Assembly (NCBI GenBank): GCA_050013235.1
Contig: JBEKFQ010000051.1
Span: forward strand, 1 to 22,729
Direction of reading: 5' to 3'
Length of the DNA: 22,729 nt
Source: RH-AL1 sp050013235
Lineage (GTDB): Bacteria > Pseudomonadota > Alphaproteobacteria > Rhizobiales > Beijerinckiaceae
Numbering within the stretch: the stretch's first letter is position 1; the number at the start of each line of letters is the position of its first letter. Shown piece by piece: positions 14,709 to 22,695 of the stretch. Below the pieces are notes generated by a model, which had not been told where the DNA came from, searched no databases, and saw only the letters and a program-made list of their open reading frames with translations. The position numbers and the translations under genes are program-made.

Positions 14709-16280
14709 ATGTCCGTCGATAGCACGCTTGACGACCGCCTCAAGTTCATGAAGCTGGATGAACGGGCGCTTGAACATCTGCGCTCGGTCAAATCTTTGAT
14801 CATGACCGAATTACCCGGTGCCCTGGCAAAATTCTATGGACAAGTGCGGTTGTTCCCGGAGACGCGCAAGTTCTTTTCGAGCGATCAGCACATGGATGCG
14901 GCGGGCGCCCGTCAGATGGCCCATTGGGAAACGATTTCGAGCGGCAAGCTGGATCAAGACTATGTCGCCGCCGTCACCAAGATCGGCGAGATTCACGCTC
15001 GTATCGGCCTGGAGCCGCGCTGGTATATCGGCGGCTATGCACTCCTGACGGAATCCTTGGTTGGCGCTATCTTGAAGGCTCGCTGGCCACGGCGAGGCTA
15101 TTTCAGGAAAGGCCCCGAGGTCGAGACCGTCGCCGCCGAAACCGGTGCGATGATCAAGGCGATCATGCTCGACATGGATTTCGCCATCTCGGTCTATATC
15201 AGCGCCTCCGAAGCCAGCAGGAAGGAAATAGAGGACCGCATGCATGCGACCAACGCCGCCGTAATCGCATCCGTCACGGAGGCCTTCGGCGCTCTCTCGG
15301 AAGGCAATCTGACCTATCGCATGGCCGATAATCTTCCGCCCGAATATGCCAAGATCAGGCAAGACTGCAACGACGCCGCGGCGAAGCTTCAAGAAACAAT
15401 GGGGATAATTTCGACCTCCACCGAAGCGATCCGCTCCGGCACCGGAGAGATTAGCCAAGAATCGAACAATCTCTCGCGCCGCACCGAGCAACAGGCGGCC
15501 AGCATCGAGGAAACGGCTGCCGCCTTGGCGCAGATCACCAGCACCTTCCGCAAGACGGCCGACGGCGCGGCGCAGGCCTGCGCCGTTGTCTCGACGGCCA
15601 AGAAGGATGCGGAATCGAGCGGCGAGGTTGTGCGCAACGCGGTCGCCGCCATGGGCCAAATCGAAAAATCCTCGGAGAAGATCAGCCAGATCATCGGCGT
15701 CATCGACGAGATTGCCTTCCAGACCAATCTGCTGGCGTTGAACGCCGGCGTCGAGGCCGCGCGAGCCGGAGACGCGGGACGAGGTTTCGCGGTCGTCGCC
15801 TCCGAAGTACGCGCACTCGCGCAACGTTCCGCCGAGGCCGCCAAGGAGATCAAGACGCTGATCTCCGAATCCGCCAAGCAAGTCGGGTCCGGCGTCAAAC
15901 TGGTCGGCGAGGCGGGTCAATCGCTCCAGCGTATCGTTGGGAGCGTCCTGGAAATCAACACGCTGGTCGTCGATATCGCCGCGGCGTCCAAAAACGAAGC
16001 GGGAAGCCTGCACGAGGTCAACACGGCTGTCACGCAGATGGACCAAATGACCCAGCAGAATGCCGCCATGGTCGAGGAAAGCACGGCCGCCTGTCATACG
16101 CTGGCGCAAGAGGCCACTGAACTCGGCCGAATGGTCAGCCAGTTCAAGATTGGGCAAGCGGCCGCCCGTATCCCAGCCTCCATGAACCAAGCCTCCATGA
16201 ATCAGGCTTCCATGAATCAGGCCTCGATGAACCACACCAAGGAAGCCGCTCGCCGGCTTCACGCGAGTCCGGGCCGCTAA
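14709..16280 (+). CDS. Globin-coupled sensor, methyl-accepting chemotaxis protein (HemAT-like)
   Basis: A 523-residue soluble transducer with no membrane segment. The protoglobin sensor covers about 10-165, with likely proximal haem ligand His96 (KIGEIHARIGLEPRWYIGGY, from residue 91) and Tyr43 in KFYGQ as a candidate distal residue. A HAMP-like segment (ALSEGNLTYRM, about 195-205) links to a long coiled-coil signalling domain (about 235-480) whose tip carries IDEIAFQTNLLALNAGVEAA and RAGDAGRGFAVVASEVRALA, the CheA/CheW contact region. It probably signals oxygen or another haem ligand to the chemotaxis kinase. No CheR-docking pentapeptide ends the protein; the tail instead has four ASMNQ-type repeats (490-509). 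GGAG lies 6 nt before the ATG. No che or flagellar genes are in the window. Confidence 0.92.
   Translation: MSVDSTLDDRLKFMKLDERALEHLRSVKSLIMTELPGALAKFYGQVRLFPETRKFFSSDQHMDAAGARQMAHWETISSGKLDQDYVAAVTKIGEIHARIGLEPRWYIGGYALLTESLVGAILKARWPRRGYFRKGPEVETVAAETGAMIKAIMLDMDFAISVYISASEASRKEIEDRMHATNAAVIASVTEAFGALSEGNLTYRMADNLPPEYAKIRQDCNDAAAKLQETMGIISTSTEAIRSGTGEISQESNNLSRRTEQQAASIEETAAALAQITSTFRKTADGAAQACAVVSTAKKDAESSGEVVRNAVAAMGQIEKSSEKISQIIGVIDEIAFQTNLLALNAGVEAARAGDAGRGFAVVASEVRALAQRSAEAAKEIKTLISESAKQVGSGVKLVGEAGQSLQRIVGSVLEINTLVVDIAAASKNEAGSLHEVNTAVTQMDQMTQQNAAMVEESTAACHTLAQEATELGRMVSQFKIGQAAARIPASMNQASMNQASMNQASMNHTKEAARRLHASPGR
16176..16235 (+). repeat. Four tandem 15-bp units in the chemotaxis transducer gene
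   Basis: Units at 16176-16190, 16191-16205, 16206-16220 and 16221-16235, differing by one to three bases, encode ASMNQ x3 then ASMNH. Being a multiple of three, copy-number change would keep frame. Confidence 0.95.
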
Positions 16281-16478
16281 ACCTTCGTTCGAAAAGCCGC
16301 TGGGCCGGTGTTTCAAGCGTGACGCGAATCACGCCCCCGTGTCGCTGCATAAAGCGAAGGCACGACGAGCGTGAACCATTTCCGGTTTTGATGGCTTTCC
16401 CCGGCGCGGATGGGGAAACACGTTAGCGGATGGCTGTCCCGCGTGGTAAAACCAACCCCGGAAACAAAGGGGAATTCG

Positions 16479-17096
16479 ATGTTTAAACTGCAATCGTCGC
16501 TCAATTCCAACGCCTCGGCCGATTTAACCCGATCGATGCACGAGCATTGGGGCTTGTTTCTCGCCGAGGGGATCATTCTCACCATCCTCGGATTCGGGGC
16601 GATCATTGTTCCGGCTGTCGCGGGCCTCGTCACCACTCTCTTCCTGGGGTGGTTGTTCCTGGTCGCCGGGCTCGTGGGCCTCGTTTTCACGTGGCAAGCG
16701 AAAAAGGCTCCGGGTTTCGGATGGTCGCTGCTGTCGGCGCTCGTGGCCATCGTCGCGGGCGCGGTGTTGCTCTGGAGCCCGTTCCAAAGCCTGATCACCC
16801 TGACTTATGTGCTGATCGCCTATTTCATCATCGACGGCATCGCGATCATCTTTCTGTCCATCGAGCATCGCCGCGAGCTGTCGGGCAAATGGGAATGGAT
16901 GCTGTTCAACGGCCTCATCGATCTGGTCCTCGCCGGCATTATCATCTCGGGATTGCCGGGGACGCTGGTTTGGGCGCTTGGCCTGCTCGTCGGTATCGAT
17001 TTGGTGTTCGGCGGCACGACGCTCATCGCCATTGCGCTGGAGGCTCGCAAGACGGCGGCCGGATCAGATTCCGGGTCCGCCGCTCTATCTAAATAA
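16479..17096 (+). CDS. HdeD-family membrane protein (DUF308)
   Basis: A 205-residue protein with six predicted membrane segments in three pairs, the DUF308/HdeD layout: about 25-48, 52-72, 80-101, 104-125, 140-160 and 165-187. HdeD of E. coli is linked to acid resistance at high cell density; in alphaproteobacteria these proteins are widespread and mostly unstudied, so the name should not be read as proven acid resistance. The ATG at 16479 follows AAAGGGG by 6 nt; the frame open to 16410 lacks family similarity. The upstream 16281-16478 has a small hairpin (GCGTGA-CGCGAA-TCACGC, 16317-16334) and no clear promoter. Its last 12 bases overlap the end of the convergent hydrolase gene. Confidence 0.88.
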   Translation: MFKLQSSLNSNASADLTRSMHEHWGLFLAEGIILTILGFGAIIVPAVAGLVTTLFLGWLFLVAGLVGLVFTWQAKKAPGFGWSLLSALVAIVAGAVLLWSPFQSLITLTYVLIAYFIIDGIAIIFLSIEHRRELSGKWEWMLFNGLIDLVLAGIIISGLPGTLVWALGLLVGIDLVFGGTTLIAIALEARKTAAGSDSGSAALSK

Positions 17097-18179
17097 GCCC
17101 ATCGGCATCCGCGATTGCATAATGTGTTCGCTGCCGGACGGGAGATCGAACCGCATGCCGTCCGTCCCGATGGTCCAGCCGGACTTGGGCCGGATGGCCG
17201 ATACGCCTTCGAAAAACAGGGGATCGAGGATCGCGGACGCCAGCGGCGGCGTGAAGTGCGTGTAGACGAGCAACCGGACGCCGGCCTCGTTGGCGGTGTT
17301 CGCGGCGTCCACCGGGCTCGAATGATACGTCTCGATATCGTCCATGATCTGGGCCAGCGCCTCGTTTCCCACGCTTTTCGCGACATCGGCCAAAATCTTG
17401 CGCATGCGCTGAGATTGCGCCTCGTGGATCAACAGATCGGCGCCCTTGGCCCACGTCACCACATTGGGCCATTTCGTGGTGTCGCCGCTGATGACGGCGG
17501 ATCGTCCCTTGTAGTCGAAGCGGTAGCCGACGGCCGGTCTGACCGGCGGGTGATTGACTTGGAAGGCAGTCACTTTGAGGCCGCCGTCATCGATAATCAC
17601 TTCCGCCTGGTCCGGCGTTTCCGGCATTCCAACCCGGAATGGTTTCGCCGCGAGCGCCGCCGCGCCGGCCGGGACGAGGGCGGCCCCGTGACGCGCCGTC
17701 CGGTAGGCGTCGTCTTGCGCATAGGCTTGGTTGAAGCCCGCCACGACCATTTCCACCCCAGGCGGACCATGAACCGGCAAGGGATATTTGCGTCCTGCGA
17801 TCCAGGTCTGGAGACGGAATTCCCCCAAATCGCCGATGTGATCGGAGTGGAAATGGGTCAACATCACGCCCGCGATGCGCTCGCCTGGAAACCCCATGAG
17901 CGCGAGCGTCTTCCACGATTCCGGCCCCGTATCGACCACGAAGGCGCGCGCGCCCGCGACGACGATGACGCAGCTCTTCGCGCGATCCCGATCGGGGAGG
18001 GGCGAGGACGTGCCGCCCAAAATGACCCGCAAGGCCGTGCCGTCGAAGAGCTTGCGATTGGCCTGTTGCTGAAGGAGCCGGGCCCGGACCTGTTGCTCGA
18101 ACACATAGGCGCCGGCCGTAGGGCTGCGCATGGCAAGCGCTCCGGCAATCCACGCCAACCCGCGTCGCAACGAATTCAT
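17085..18179 (-). CDS. Exported metallo-beta-lactamase-fold hydrolase (RNase Z/arylsulfatase-like branch)
   Basis: A 364-residue MBL-fold metal hydrolase. Metal ligands visible: THFHSDH at residues 108-114 (His109, His111, Asp113, His114), SGDTT at 231-235 with bridging Asp233, and His308 in VYTHFTPP. His286 in ETYHSSPVDAA matches the RNase Z-like branch, although the protein is too divergent, and probably exported, to be a tRNA-processing enzyme. Residues 8-27 are hydrophobic after a basic start (SLRRGL), suggesting a signal peptide or anchor and periplasmic location. The ATG at 18179 has GGAG 10 nt upstream. It is convergent with the HdeD-like gene (12-bp overlap) and divergent from the DUF2235 gene. 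Substrate unknown. Confidence 0.85.
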   Translation of the reverse strand: MNSLRRGLAWIAGALAMRSPTAGAYVFEQQVRARLLQQQANRKLFDGTALRVILGGTSSPLPDRDRAKSCVIVVAGARAFVVDTGPESWKTLALMGFPGERIAGVMLTHFHSDHIGDLGEFRLQTWIAGRKYPLPVHGPPGVEMVVAGFNQAYAQDDAYRTARHGAALVPAGAAALAAKPFRVGMPETPDQAEVIIDDGGLKVTAFQVNHPPVRPAVGYRFDYKGRSAVISGDTTKWPNVVTWAKGADLLIHEAQSQRMRKILADVAKSVGNEALAQIMDDIETYHSSPVDAANTANEAGVRLLVYTHFTPPLASAILDPLFFEGVSAIRPKSGWTIGTDGMRFDLPSGSEHIMQSRMPMGLFR

Positions 18180-18310
18180 CGGCAGGGTTCTCCAATGGCG
18201 CCGCGAAGAAGTTTAGAGCCAACCATGCCGGCGCCCATAAGCTACGATCCGCCGGCCTCGAAGGGAAGCTGGTTTGCCGGCGCAACAAATTCGACGCAAC
18301 TTTAGTATTC

Positions 18311-18343
18311 TTGCAAATACACGCGAAGCGCGCTTCGATAAAA
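18311..18343 (+). promoter_or_regulatory. Palindrome in candidate promoter of the DUF2235 gene
   Basis: CGAAGCGCGCTTCG (18324-18337) is a perfect 14-bp palindrome between TTGCAA (18311-18316) and an AT-rich GATAAAAT (18337-18344). The -35/-10 spacing is not ideal, so the promoter call is tentative; the palindrome itself is certain. It lies about 30 bp before the DUF2235 ATG. Confidence 0.45.
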
Positions 18344-18368
18344 TCGTTCGACTCCGGGGGAAGATCCC

Positions 18369-19574
18369 ATGAAGCGGCTCGTCATTCTCATCGATGGAAC
18401 CTGGGGCGCCGAAGGGACCGGCATCGACACGAATGTCGCGAAGCTCGATCCCAAGAATACGAAAGCCGGCCCGCCCCTCGTTAGGGAAACCGGGGACGAC
18501 GGGATCGAACAAATCGTTTGCTATCATAAAGGGGTCGGCGCGGAGCCCGATTTCATCAAGCATTGGTTGGGCGGCGCGATCGGTCTTGGCGTGAAGCAAA
18601 TCGTTCTCGACGCCTACAAGACCGTCGTACAAAACTATAATCCCCGCGACGACCTCATCATTTGCGGCTTCTCCCGTGGGGCCTATGCGGCACGGGCACT
18701 CGCCGGCATGATCGGCGCGTCCGGAATTCAGCGCCGCTCCGATCCCGGTCAATTCGAAATCGCATGGCAAAACTACCGCGTTGCGCCCAGCGTCCGAAAT
18801 GCGCCCGCCACGGCCGGCGAGGCCGATACGAAAGCCATCGCGGACTACAAAGCTCTCGTGTCACGCGGCGAAGTCCATGACGAGCGGCGGATCAAATGCG
18901 TCGCGGTGTGGGACACGGTCGGATCCTACGGCATTCCCGCCGGGATCGGCCTTGCCGCCTTGGGCCGGTACATCACACTGGCGTTTCTTGGCTTTCACGA
19001 CACCCAGTTTGGAACGCATGTCGAGATCGGGCTTCACGGTCTCGCGATCGACGAGCACCGGCGTCCGTTCGTGCCGACGCTTTGGACGGCGCCTCGGAAC
19101 GAGCTGCCGGATGCGATCATCGAACAGACCTGGTTCGCGGGCTCGCATGGCAATGTCGGCGGCGGCGAGCCGGACCACGCGCTCTCGGACATCGCTCTGC
19201 TCTGGATGATTGCCCGCTTGCACAAGTTGACCGGGCTGGCGTTCGACATCGATGCCGTAAAAGCCGCGACGGCAAGCGCCTCGGCAAGCGGCGCGGTTTA
19301 TAATTCCACCCAGGGCTGGCCCATCGATTCCGCGTTCCCGCATTTTCGCAAAATCCTCTCGGCGGATGCGATCCATCACGGGTGGCTGACGAACAGACCA
19401 GTTCCCGGCGAGGTCCACATCAACGAACGCGTGCACTGGAGCGCGATCGCGAAACGGGACAGCTCCACTTATTCCCCTCCGAATTTGCCGACCGGCATTC
19501 CAGCTGAAAAGACCGCGGCAGTGACTCCGGAAGAACTCGGGCTGCTTCCCGCGAGCCTCGCCGCCTTGGCGTAG
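18369..19574 (+). CDS. DUF2235 alpha/beta hydrolase (Tle1-like phospholipase fold)
   Basis: A 401-residue DUF2235 protein. It opens with the family start LVILIDGTWG and has the nucleophile elbow GFSRGAYAAR with Ser102, then VWDTVGSYG with Asp182 and WFAGSHGNVGGG with His260, matching a Ser-Asp-His triad. In some bacteria this fold is the type VI secretion phospholipase Tle1; many chromosomal copies stand alone with no known role. No T6SS gene, VgrG or immunity-like lipoprotein is nearby, and no signal peptide is seen, so an effector role is not supported here. GGGGGA lies 8 nt before the ATG. The gene ends 4 bp from the convergent coaA stop. Confidence 0.88.
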   Translation: MKRLVILIDGTWGAEGTGIDTNVAKLDPKNTKAGPPLVRETGDDGIEQIVCYHKGVGAEPDFIKHWLGGAIGLGVKQIVLDAYKTVVQNYNPRDDLIICGFSRGAYAARALAGMIGASGIQRRSDPGQFEIAWQNYRVAPSVRNAPATAGEADTKAIADYKALVSRGEVHDERRIKCVAVWDTVGSYGIPAGIGLAALGRYITLAFLGFHDTQFGTHVEIGLHGLAIDEHRRPFVPTLWTAPRNELPDAIIEQTWFAGSHGNVGGGEPDHALSDIALLWMIARLHKLTGLAFDIDAVKAATASASASGAVYNSTQGWPIDSAFPHFRKILSADAIHHGWLTNRPVPGEVHINERVHWSAIAKRDSSTYSPPNLPTGIPAEKTAAVTPEELGLLPASLAALA

Positions 19575-19578
19575 AGCG

Positions 19579-20541
19579 CTACAACTTCCGCAGCTCGACT
19601 TCCTCGATCCGGTGGCTCGGCCCCTTGGTGAGGATCAGATTCGCCCGCTGGCGTGTCGGCAGCACGTTCTCATGCAAGTTCGCGAGATTGATCTCGCGCC
19701 AAATCTCGCGGGCCTTGGCATCGGCCTCGGCGTCGCTCAATTCGGCATATTTGGTGAAATACGAGCGGGGATCACGGAACGAGGTTTCGCGCAGGCGCAT
19801 GAAACGCGCGACATACCAGCGCTCCAAATCGTCGTCGTCCGCATCGAGATAGACGGAGAAATCGAAGAAATCGGAGACGAAGGCGCTGGCCCGGCCGTCC
19901 TTGACCCGGCGGTTGGGCAAAAGCACGTTCAGCCCTTCGACGATGAGAATATCCGGCCGGTCCACCACCACGGTTTCGCCGGGCACGATATCGTAGGTGA
20001 GATGCGAATAGACCGGCGCGTGAACGGCGCGCCGCCCGGCCTTGACGTCGGACAGAAAGCGCAAGAGCGCCGTCCCGTCATAACTTTCGGGAAAACCCTT
20101 TTTCGACATCAAGCCTTCGCGCTCGAGGATGGCGTTGGGGTAGAGAAAGCCATCCGTCGTCACGAGTTCGACGCGGGGCGTATTGGGCCAGCGCGCCAGC
20201 AGCGCCTGCATCACGCGGGCGAGCGTCGATTTGCCCGCCGCCACCGATCCCGCGACCCCGATGATATAGGGCACCTTGCCGTCCTCGGCGCCGAGAAACC
20301 GCTGCGTCGCCTTGAACAGCCCCTGCGTCGCCGCGACATAGAGCGCGAGCAGACGCGACAGCGGCAGATAGATCGCGATCACCTCTTCCAAGGTGATCGG
20401 CTCGTTGATCGATTGCAGCCGCTTCAAATCGTCGATCGATAAGGTCAGCGGCGTATCGGCGCGCAAGGCCGCCCATTGCGTGCGCGTAAAATGATGGTAC
20501 GGGGAGAAGACTTGTAGGCCGGAAGCCGTGCGCTCGTCCAT
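19579..20541 (-). CDS. coaA: Type I pantothenate kinase
   Basis: A 320-residue protein (E. coli CoaA 316 aa) that phosphorylates pantothenate with ATP, the first and regulated step of coenzyme A synthesis. The Walker A GSVAAGKS is at residues 98-105, preceded by KVPYIIGVA. Other CoaA blocks are ELVTTDGFLYPN, KKGFPESYD, YSHLTYDIVPG and DILIVEGLNVL, followed by the FVSDFFDFSVYLDA segment. The ATG follows the hisE stop immediately (TGAATG), so translation is probably coupled; GGGGA upstream lies inside hisE. hisF-hisE-coaA order is, to my knowledge, typical of Hyphomicrobiales. Confidence 0.96.
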   Translation of the reverse strand: MDERTASGLQVFSPYHHFTRTQWAALRADTPLTLSIDDLKRLQSINEPITLEEVIAIYLPLSRLLALYVAATQGLFKATQRFLGAEDGKVPYIIGVAGSVAAGKSTLARVMQALLARWPNTPRVELVTTDGFLYPNAILEREGLMSKKGFPESYDGTALLRFLSDVKAGRRAVHAPVYSHLTYDIVPGETVVVDRPDILIVEGLNVLLPNRRVKDGRASAFVSDFFDFSVYLDADDDDLERWYVARFMRLRETSFRDPRSYFTKYAELSDAEADAKAREIWREINLANLHENVLPTRQRANLILTKGPSHRIEEVELRKL

Positions 20542-20883
20542 TCAATCCCCGGAAATTCCCCCATCCGCTGGGCGTGATGCTTTTTCCTGATGGCCGGATT
20601 GCGCCGTCCTGCGTTCGAGTTCGGCGACGACCTCGTCCAAGGATATGGCACTCGCCTCGAGTAGAACCAAGAGATGATAAAGGACATCCGCGGATTCGCC
20701 AATGACTGGAATTTTATTCCCCTCGACAGCCGCGATCACCAGCTCCACCGCCTCCTCGCCGAATTTCTTGGCGACGCGGGACACGCCCTTTTCGAGCAGG
20801 GATTTGGTGTAGGATTTTTCCGCGCTGGCGCTCGCGCGGGCTTTGATCAGCGCCGCGAGGGTGTCGAGGGTGAAGCCGCTCAT
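20542..20883 (-). CDS. hisE: Phosphoribosyl-ATP diphosphatase
   Basis: A 113-residue HisE of usual size. It hydrolyses phosphoribosyl-ATP to phosphoribosyl-AMP and pyrophosphate, the second step of histidine synthesis. The MazG-like motif is seen in SLLEKGVSRVAKKFGEEAVE (about residues 28-47), followed by ESADVLYHLLVLL, which together supply the acidic metal ligands. The start ATG overlaps the hisF stop by four bases. HisE is separate from HisI here, as is usual in alphaproteobacteria. The C-terminal ~20 residues are poorly conserved. Confidence 0.95.
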   Translation of the reverse strand: MSGFTLDTLAALIKARASASAEKSYTKSLLEKGVSRVAKKFGEEAVELVIAAVEGNKIPVIGESADVLYHLLVLLEASAISLDEVVAELERRTAQSGHQEKASRPADGGISGD

Positions 20884-21653
20884 GCCGCCACTCCATCGAG
20901 CCGCACCGGCACGCCCGCCGCCGCCATCGCGCGCTTGGCCTGGCCGATCGTGAACGTGCCGAAATGGAAGATCGAGGCGGCGAGCACCGCCGTCGCGCCG
21001 CCATCGCGGATGCCCTCGATGAGATGATCGAGCGTGCCGACCCCGCCCGACGCGATCACCGGCACCCGGACCGCCGAGGAGATCGCGCGGGTCAGCGCGA
21101 GATCGAAGCCGGATTTGGTGCCGTCGCGATCCATCGAGGTCAGCAGGATTTCGCCCGCCCCCAAGGCCACCACCTCCTTGGCATAGTCGACCGCGTCGAT
21201 CCCGGTGGCCTTGCGCCCGCCATGGGTGAAGATTTCCCAATGGCCCGGCGCCGTCTGCTTGGCGTCGATCGCGACCACGATACATTGATTGCCGAATTTT
21301 TCGGCCGCGCGGCGCACGAAATCGCGATCCTGCACCGCCGCCGTCATGATCGAGACCTTGTCCGCCCCCGCCAGCAGCAGATTGCGGATATCGGTCTCGC
21401 TCCGCACCCCGCCGCCGACGGTGAGCGGCATGAAACAGGCCTCCGCCGTGCGCTGGACGACATCGAGCAAGGTGCCGCGATCCTCGTGGCTGGCGGTAAT
21501 GTCGAGAAAGCAAAGCTCGTCCGCGCCCGCCGCGTCGTAAGCGATCGCCGCTTCGACGGGATCGCCGGCATCGACGAGATCGACGAAATTGACCCCCTTG
21601 ACGACACGGCCGTCCTTGACGTCGAGGCAGGGAATGACACGGGCTTTGAGCAT
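20880..21653 (-). CDS. hisF: Imidazole glycerol phosphate synthase subunit HisF
   Basis: A 257-residue TIM-barrel cyclase subunit. With the glutaminase HisH it makes imidazole-glycerol phosphate and AICAR from PRFAR. Catalytic Asp11 (IPCLDVKDGRVVKGVNF) and Asp130 (VAIDAK) are at the same numbers as in characterised HisF, and phosphate-binding GGGVR (80-84) and ASGGVG are present. The ATG at 21653 gives this numbering; a frame open further upstream is not family sequence. The ribosome-binding site is weak. Unusually, the gene upstream on this strand is vapC, 77 bp away, not hisA. Confidence 0.96.
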   Translation of the reverse strand: MLKARVIPCLDVKDGRVVKGVNFVDLVDAGDPVEAAIAYDAAGADELCFLDITASHEDRGTLLDVVQRTAEACFMPLTVGGGVRSETDIRNLLLAGADKVSIMTAAVQDRDFVRRAAEKFGNQCIVVAIDAKQTAPGHWEIFTHGGRKATGIDAVDYAKEVVALGAGEILLTSMDRDGTKSGFDLALTRAISSAVRVPVIASGGVGTLDHLIEGIRDGGATAVLAASIFHFGTFTIGQAKRAMAAAGVPVRLDGVAA

Positions 21654-21730
21654 GAGCGTTTTCGGGCGAGGTTTGCGGGGGTGCGAAGGGAGTGTGGGAG
21701 CACGGTCCGGGCGAGAAGGCAAGATAGAGA

Positions 21731-22102
21731 TCAATTGACGAGCTGGCTTGCAAGACCCAATTGCCCGGCAACGAGCGATAGGCGTTTGTCTCTTGTCCAA
21801 AAGGTCGAGCCAGCGGTCAATTGTGTAGCCGCCAGAAGATGGACATCGACGAAACCAATCCCTAGGCCCATCAAAGCCTTCTGTTCGATGAAATGAAACA
21901 CTTCCCGATCCGTCGCGACGTTCGCTTCGGGCAGATCGTGAAGGGAAGCTAAAATAAGCTGGCGCTGCCTTAAATGGCCCAGCGCCAATTCTCCCACCAC
22001 GAAAGGATGCGTCAAGACACGGCCGGCCTCCAGGAGACTGGCAAGGCTTGAGTCCGCCGACCGCAGATGATCGATCCAGACTGAAGTATCGACGAGAATC
22101 AC
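21731..22102 (-). CDS. vapC: VapC-type PIN-domain ribonuclease toxin
   Basis: A 123-residue PIN-domain protein. The acidic metal-binding residues are all present: Asp5 (ILVDTSVWIDH), Glu38 (VVGELALG), Asp86 (GFVDVHLLAA) and Asp105 (TRDKRL). VapC toxins cut specific RNAs, often initiator tRNA or the 23S sarcin-ricin loop, when free of VapB. The start is a GTG overlapping the vapB stop (GTGA), as is common in such pairs. No frameshift or missing catalytic residue is seen, so the toxin looks functional. It lies 77 bp before hisF with no visible terminator between, so read-through into the histidine/CoA genes is possible. Confidence 0.93.
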   Translation of the reverse strand: MILVDTSVWIDHLRSADSSLASLLEAGRVLTHPFVVGELALGHLRQRQLILASLHDLPEANVATDREVFHFIEQKALMGLGIGFVDVHLLAATQLTAGSTFWTRDKRLSLVAGQLGLASQLVN

Positions 22103-22296
22103 GCGGTCTCCGGCCGCCGGCGAGATATGCCTACGAGATTCGGTTCGCTGCCGCCGAGACGTGCCAACCGGCGCGCACTTTCGCGTTCGATCAGCGCTTT
22201 GAGCGCTTCCCGGACGATAGCCGATTTCTCGCTGAGGCCCGTGAAAGCTTGCGCCTTGGCCATAAGCTCGTCATCGAGCGCAAGGGTCGTCCGCAT
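22099..22296 (-). CDS. vapB: VapB-type antitoxin
   Basis: A 65-residue antitoxin. Residues 1-40 (MRTTLALDDELMAKAQAFTG, then EKSAIVREALKALIE) look like a ribbon-helix-helix DNA-binding domain of the VapB type; the Arg-rich tail would wrap VapC. GGAGGAG lies 6 nt before the ATG. The stop overlaps the vapC GTG. A palindrome in the promoter upstream is the likely autoregulatory operator. Confidence 0.92.
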   Translation of the reverse strand: MRTTLALDDELMAKAQAFTGLSEKSAIVREALKALIERESARRLARLGGSEPNLVGISRRRPETA

Positions 22297-22323
22297 CGCA
22301 GGCTCCTCCGAACTACAGGCACG

Positions 22324-22352
22324 TATTTAGCATCAATTGATGCGGTTTCCAA
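22324..22352 (-). promoter_or_regulatory. vapBC promoter with palindromic operator
   Basis: On the minus strand TTGGAA (22352-22347) and TAAATA (22329-22324) are exactly 17 bp apart, a good sigma70 pair 28 bp before the vapB ATG. The spacer contains the perfect 14-bp palindrome GCATCAATTGATGC (22330-22343), so bound VapB or VapBC would block polymerase directly. Confidence 0.8.
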
Positions 22353-22695
22353 GCGCTGTGCGATCGTTCATGTCAGCAAAGCTTTTACGAGCAAACTGTT
22401 ACGTCCTTCTTTGACCGGGTGGAACTCGACCTGCCGCTTGCCTCGCCGCGCAAGGCGAGTTGAAGAGCACGCCCCTCCCCCGCCGGTCGCGCCATATTGA
22501 TCGCTTGATGGCGAGTGCGCTCCCGCGCTTTCGCGCCTGGCCGCCGCCGTTCAGCTCATGACCCGCCGGCTTGCAAATCCCTGATATCCATCACGAATAT
22601 TATGAGTCAGATGGGATGATTGGGGGTCTTGTCCGCGCAAGTGTTAAAATGCGGGCTGGTTCGCGCGGCCGCAGGCATTGAGAAGGAGAGCAGCC
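22353..22695. other. Non-coding stretch before the IS110 transposase, probably including the element's left end
   Basis: About 340 bp with no supportable gene. It should contain the boundary between host DNA and the insertion element, but IS110 elements lack long terminal inverted repeats and I cannot place it. Foldable segments: CTCGCC-N6-GGCGAG (22442-22459); ATCCATC (22586-22592) with GATGGGAT (22610-22617), one bulge, 17-nt loop; and overlapping CCGCGC/GCGCGG and TGCGG/CCGCA pairings between about 22632 and 22673. In IS110-subgroup elements the bridge RNA is encoded in this position. Confidence 0.4.

Noticed and set aside
14811..16316. 501-codon open frame antisense to the chemotaxis transducer
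   Set aside because: Mirror of a firmly assigned gene, no domain character, no ribosome-binding site of note.
22048..22500. 150-codon plus-strand frame across vapB and the intergenic region
   Set aside because: Overlaps vapBC and its promoter in antisense; composition is shadow-like.
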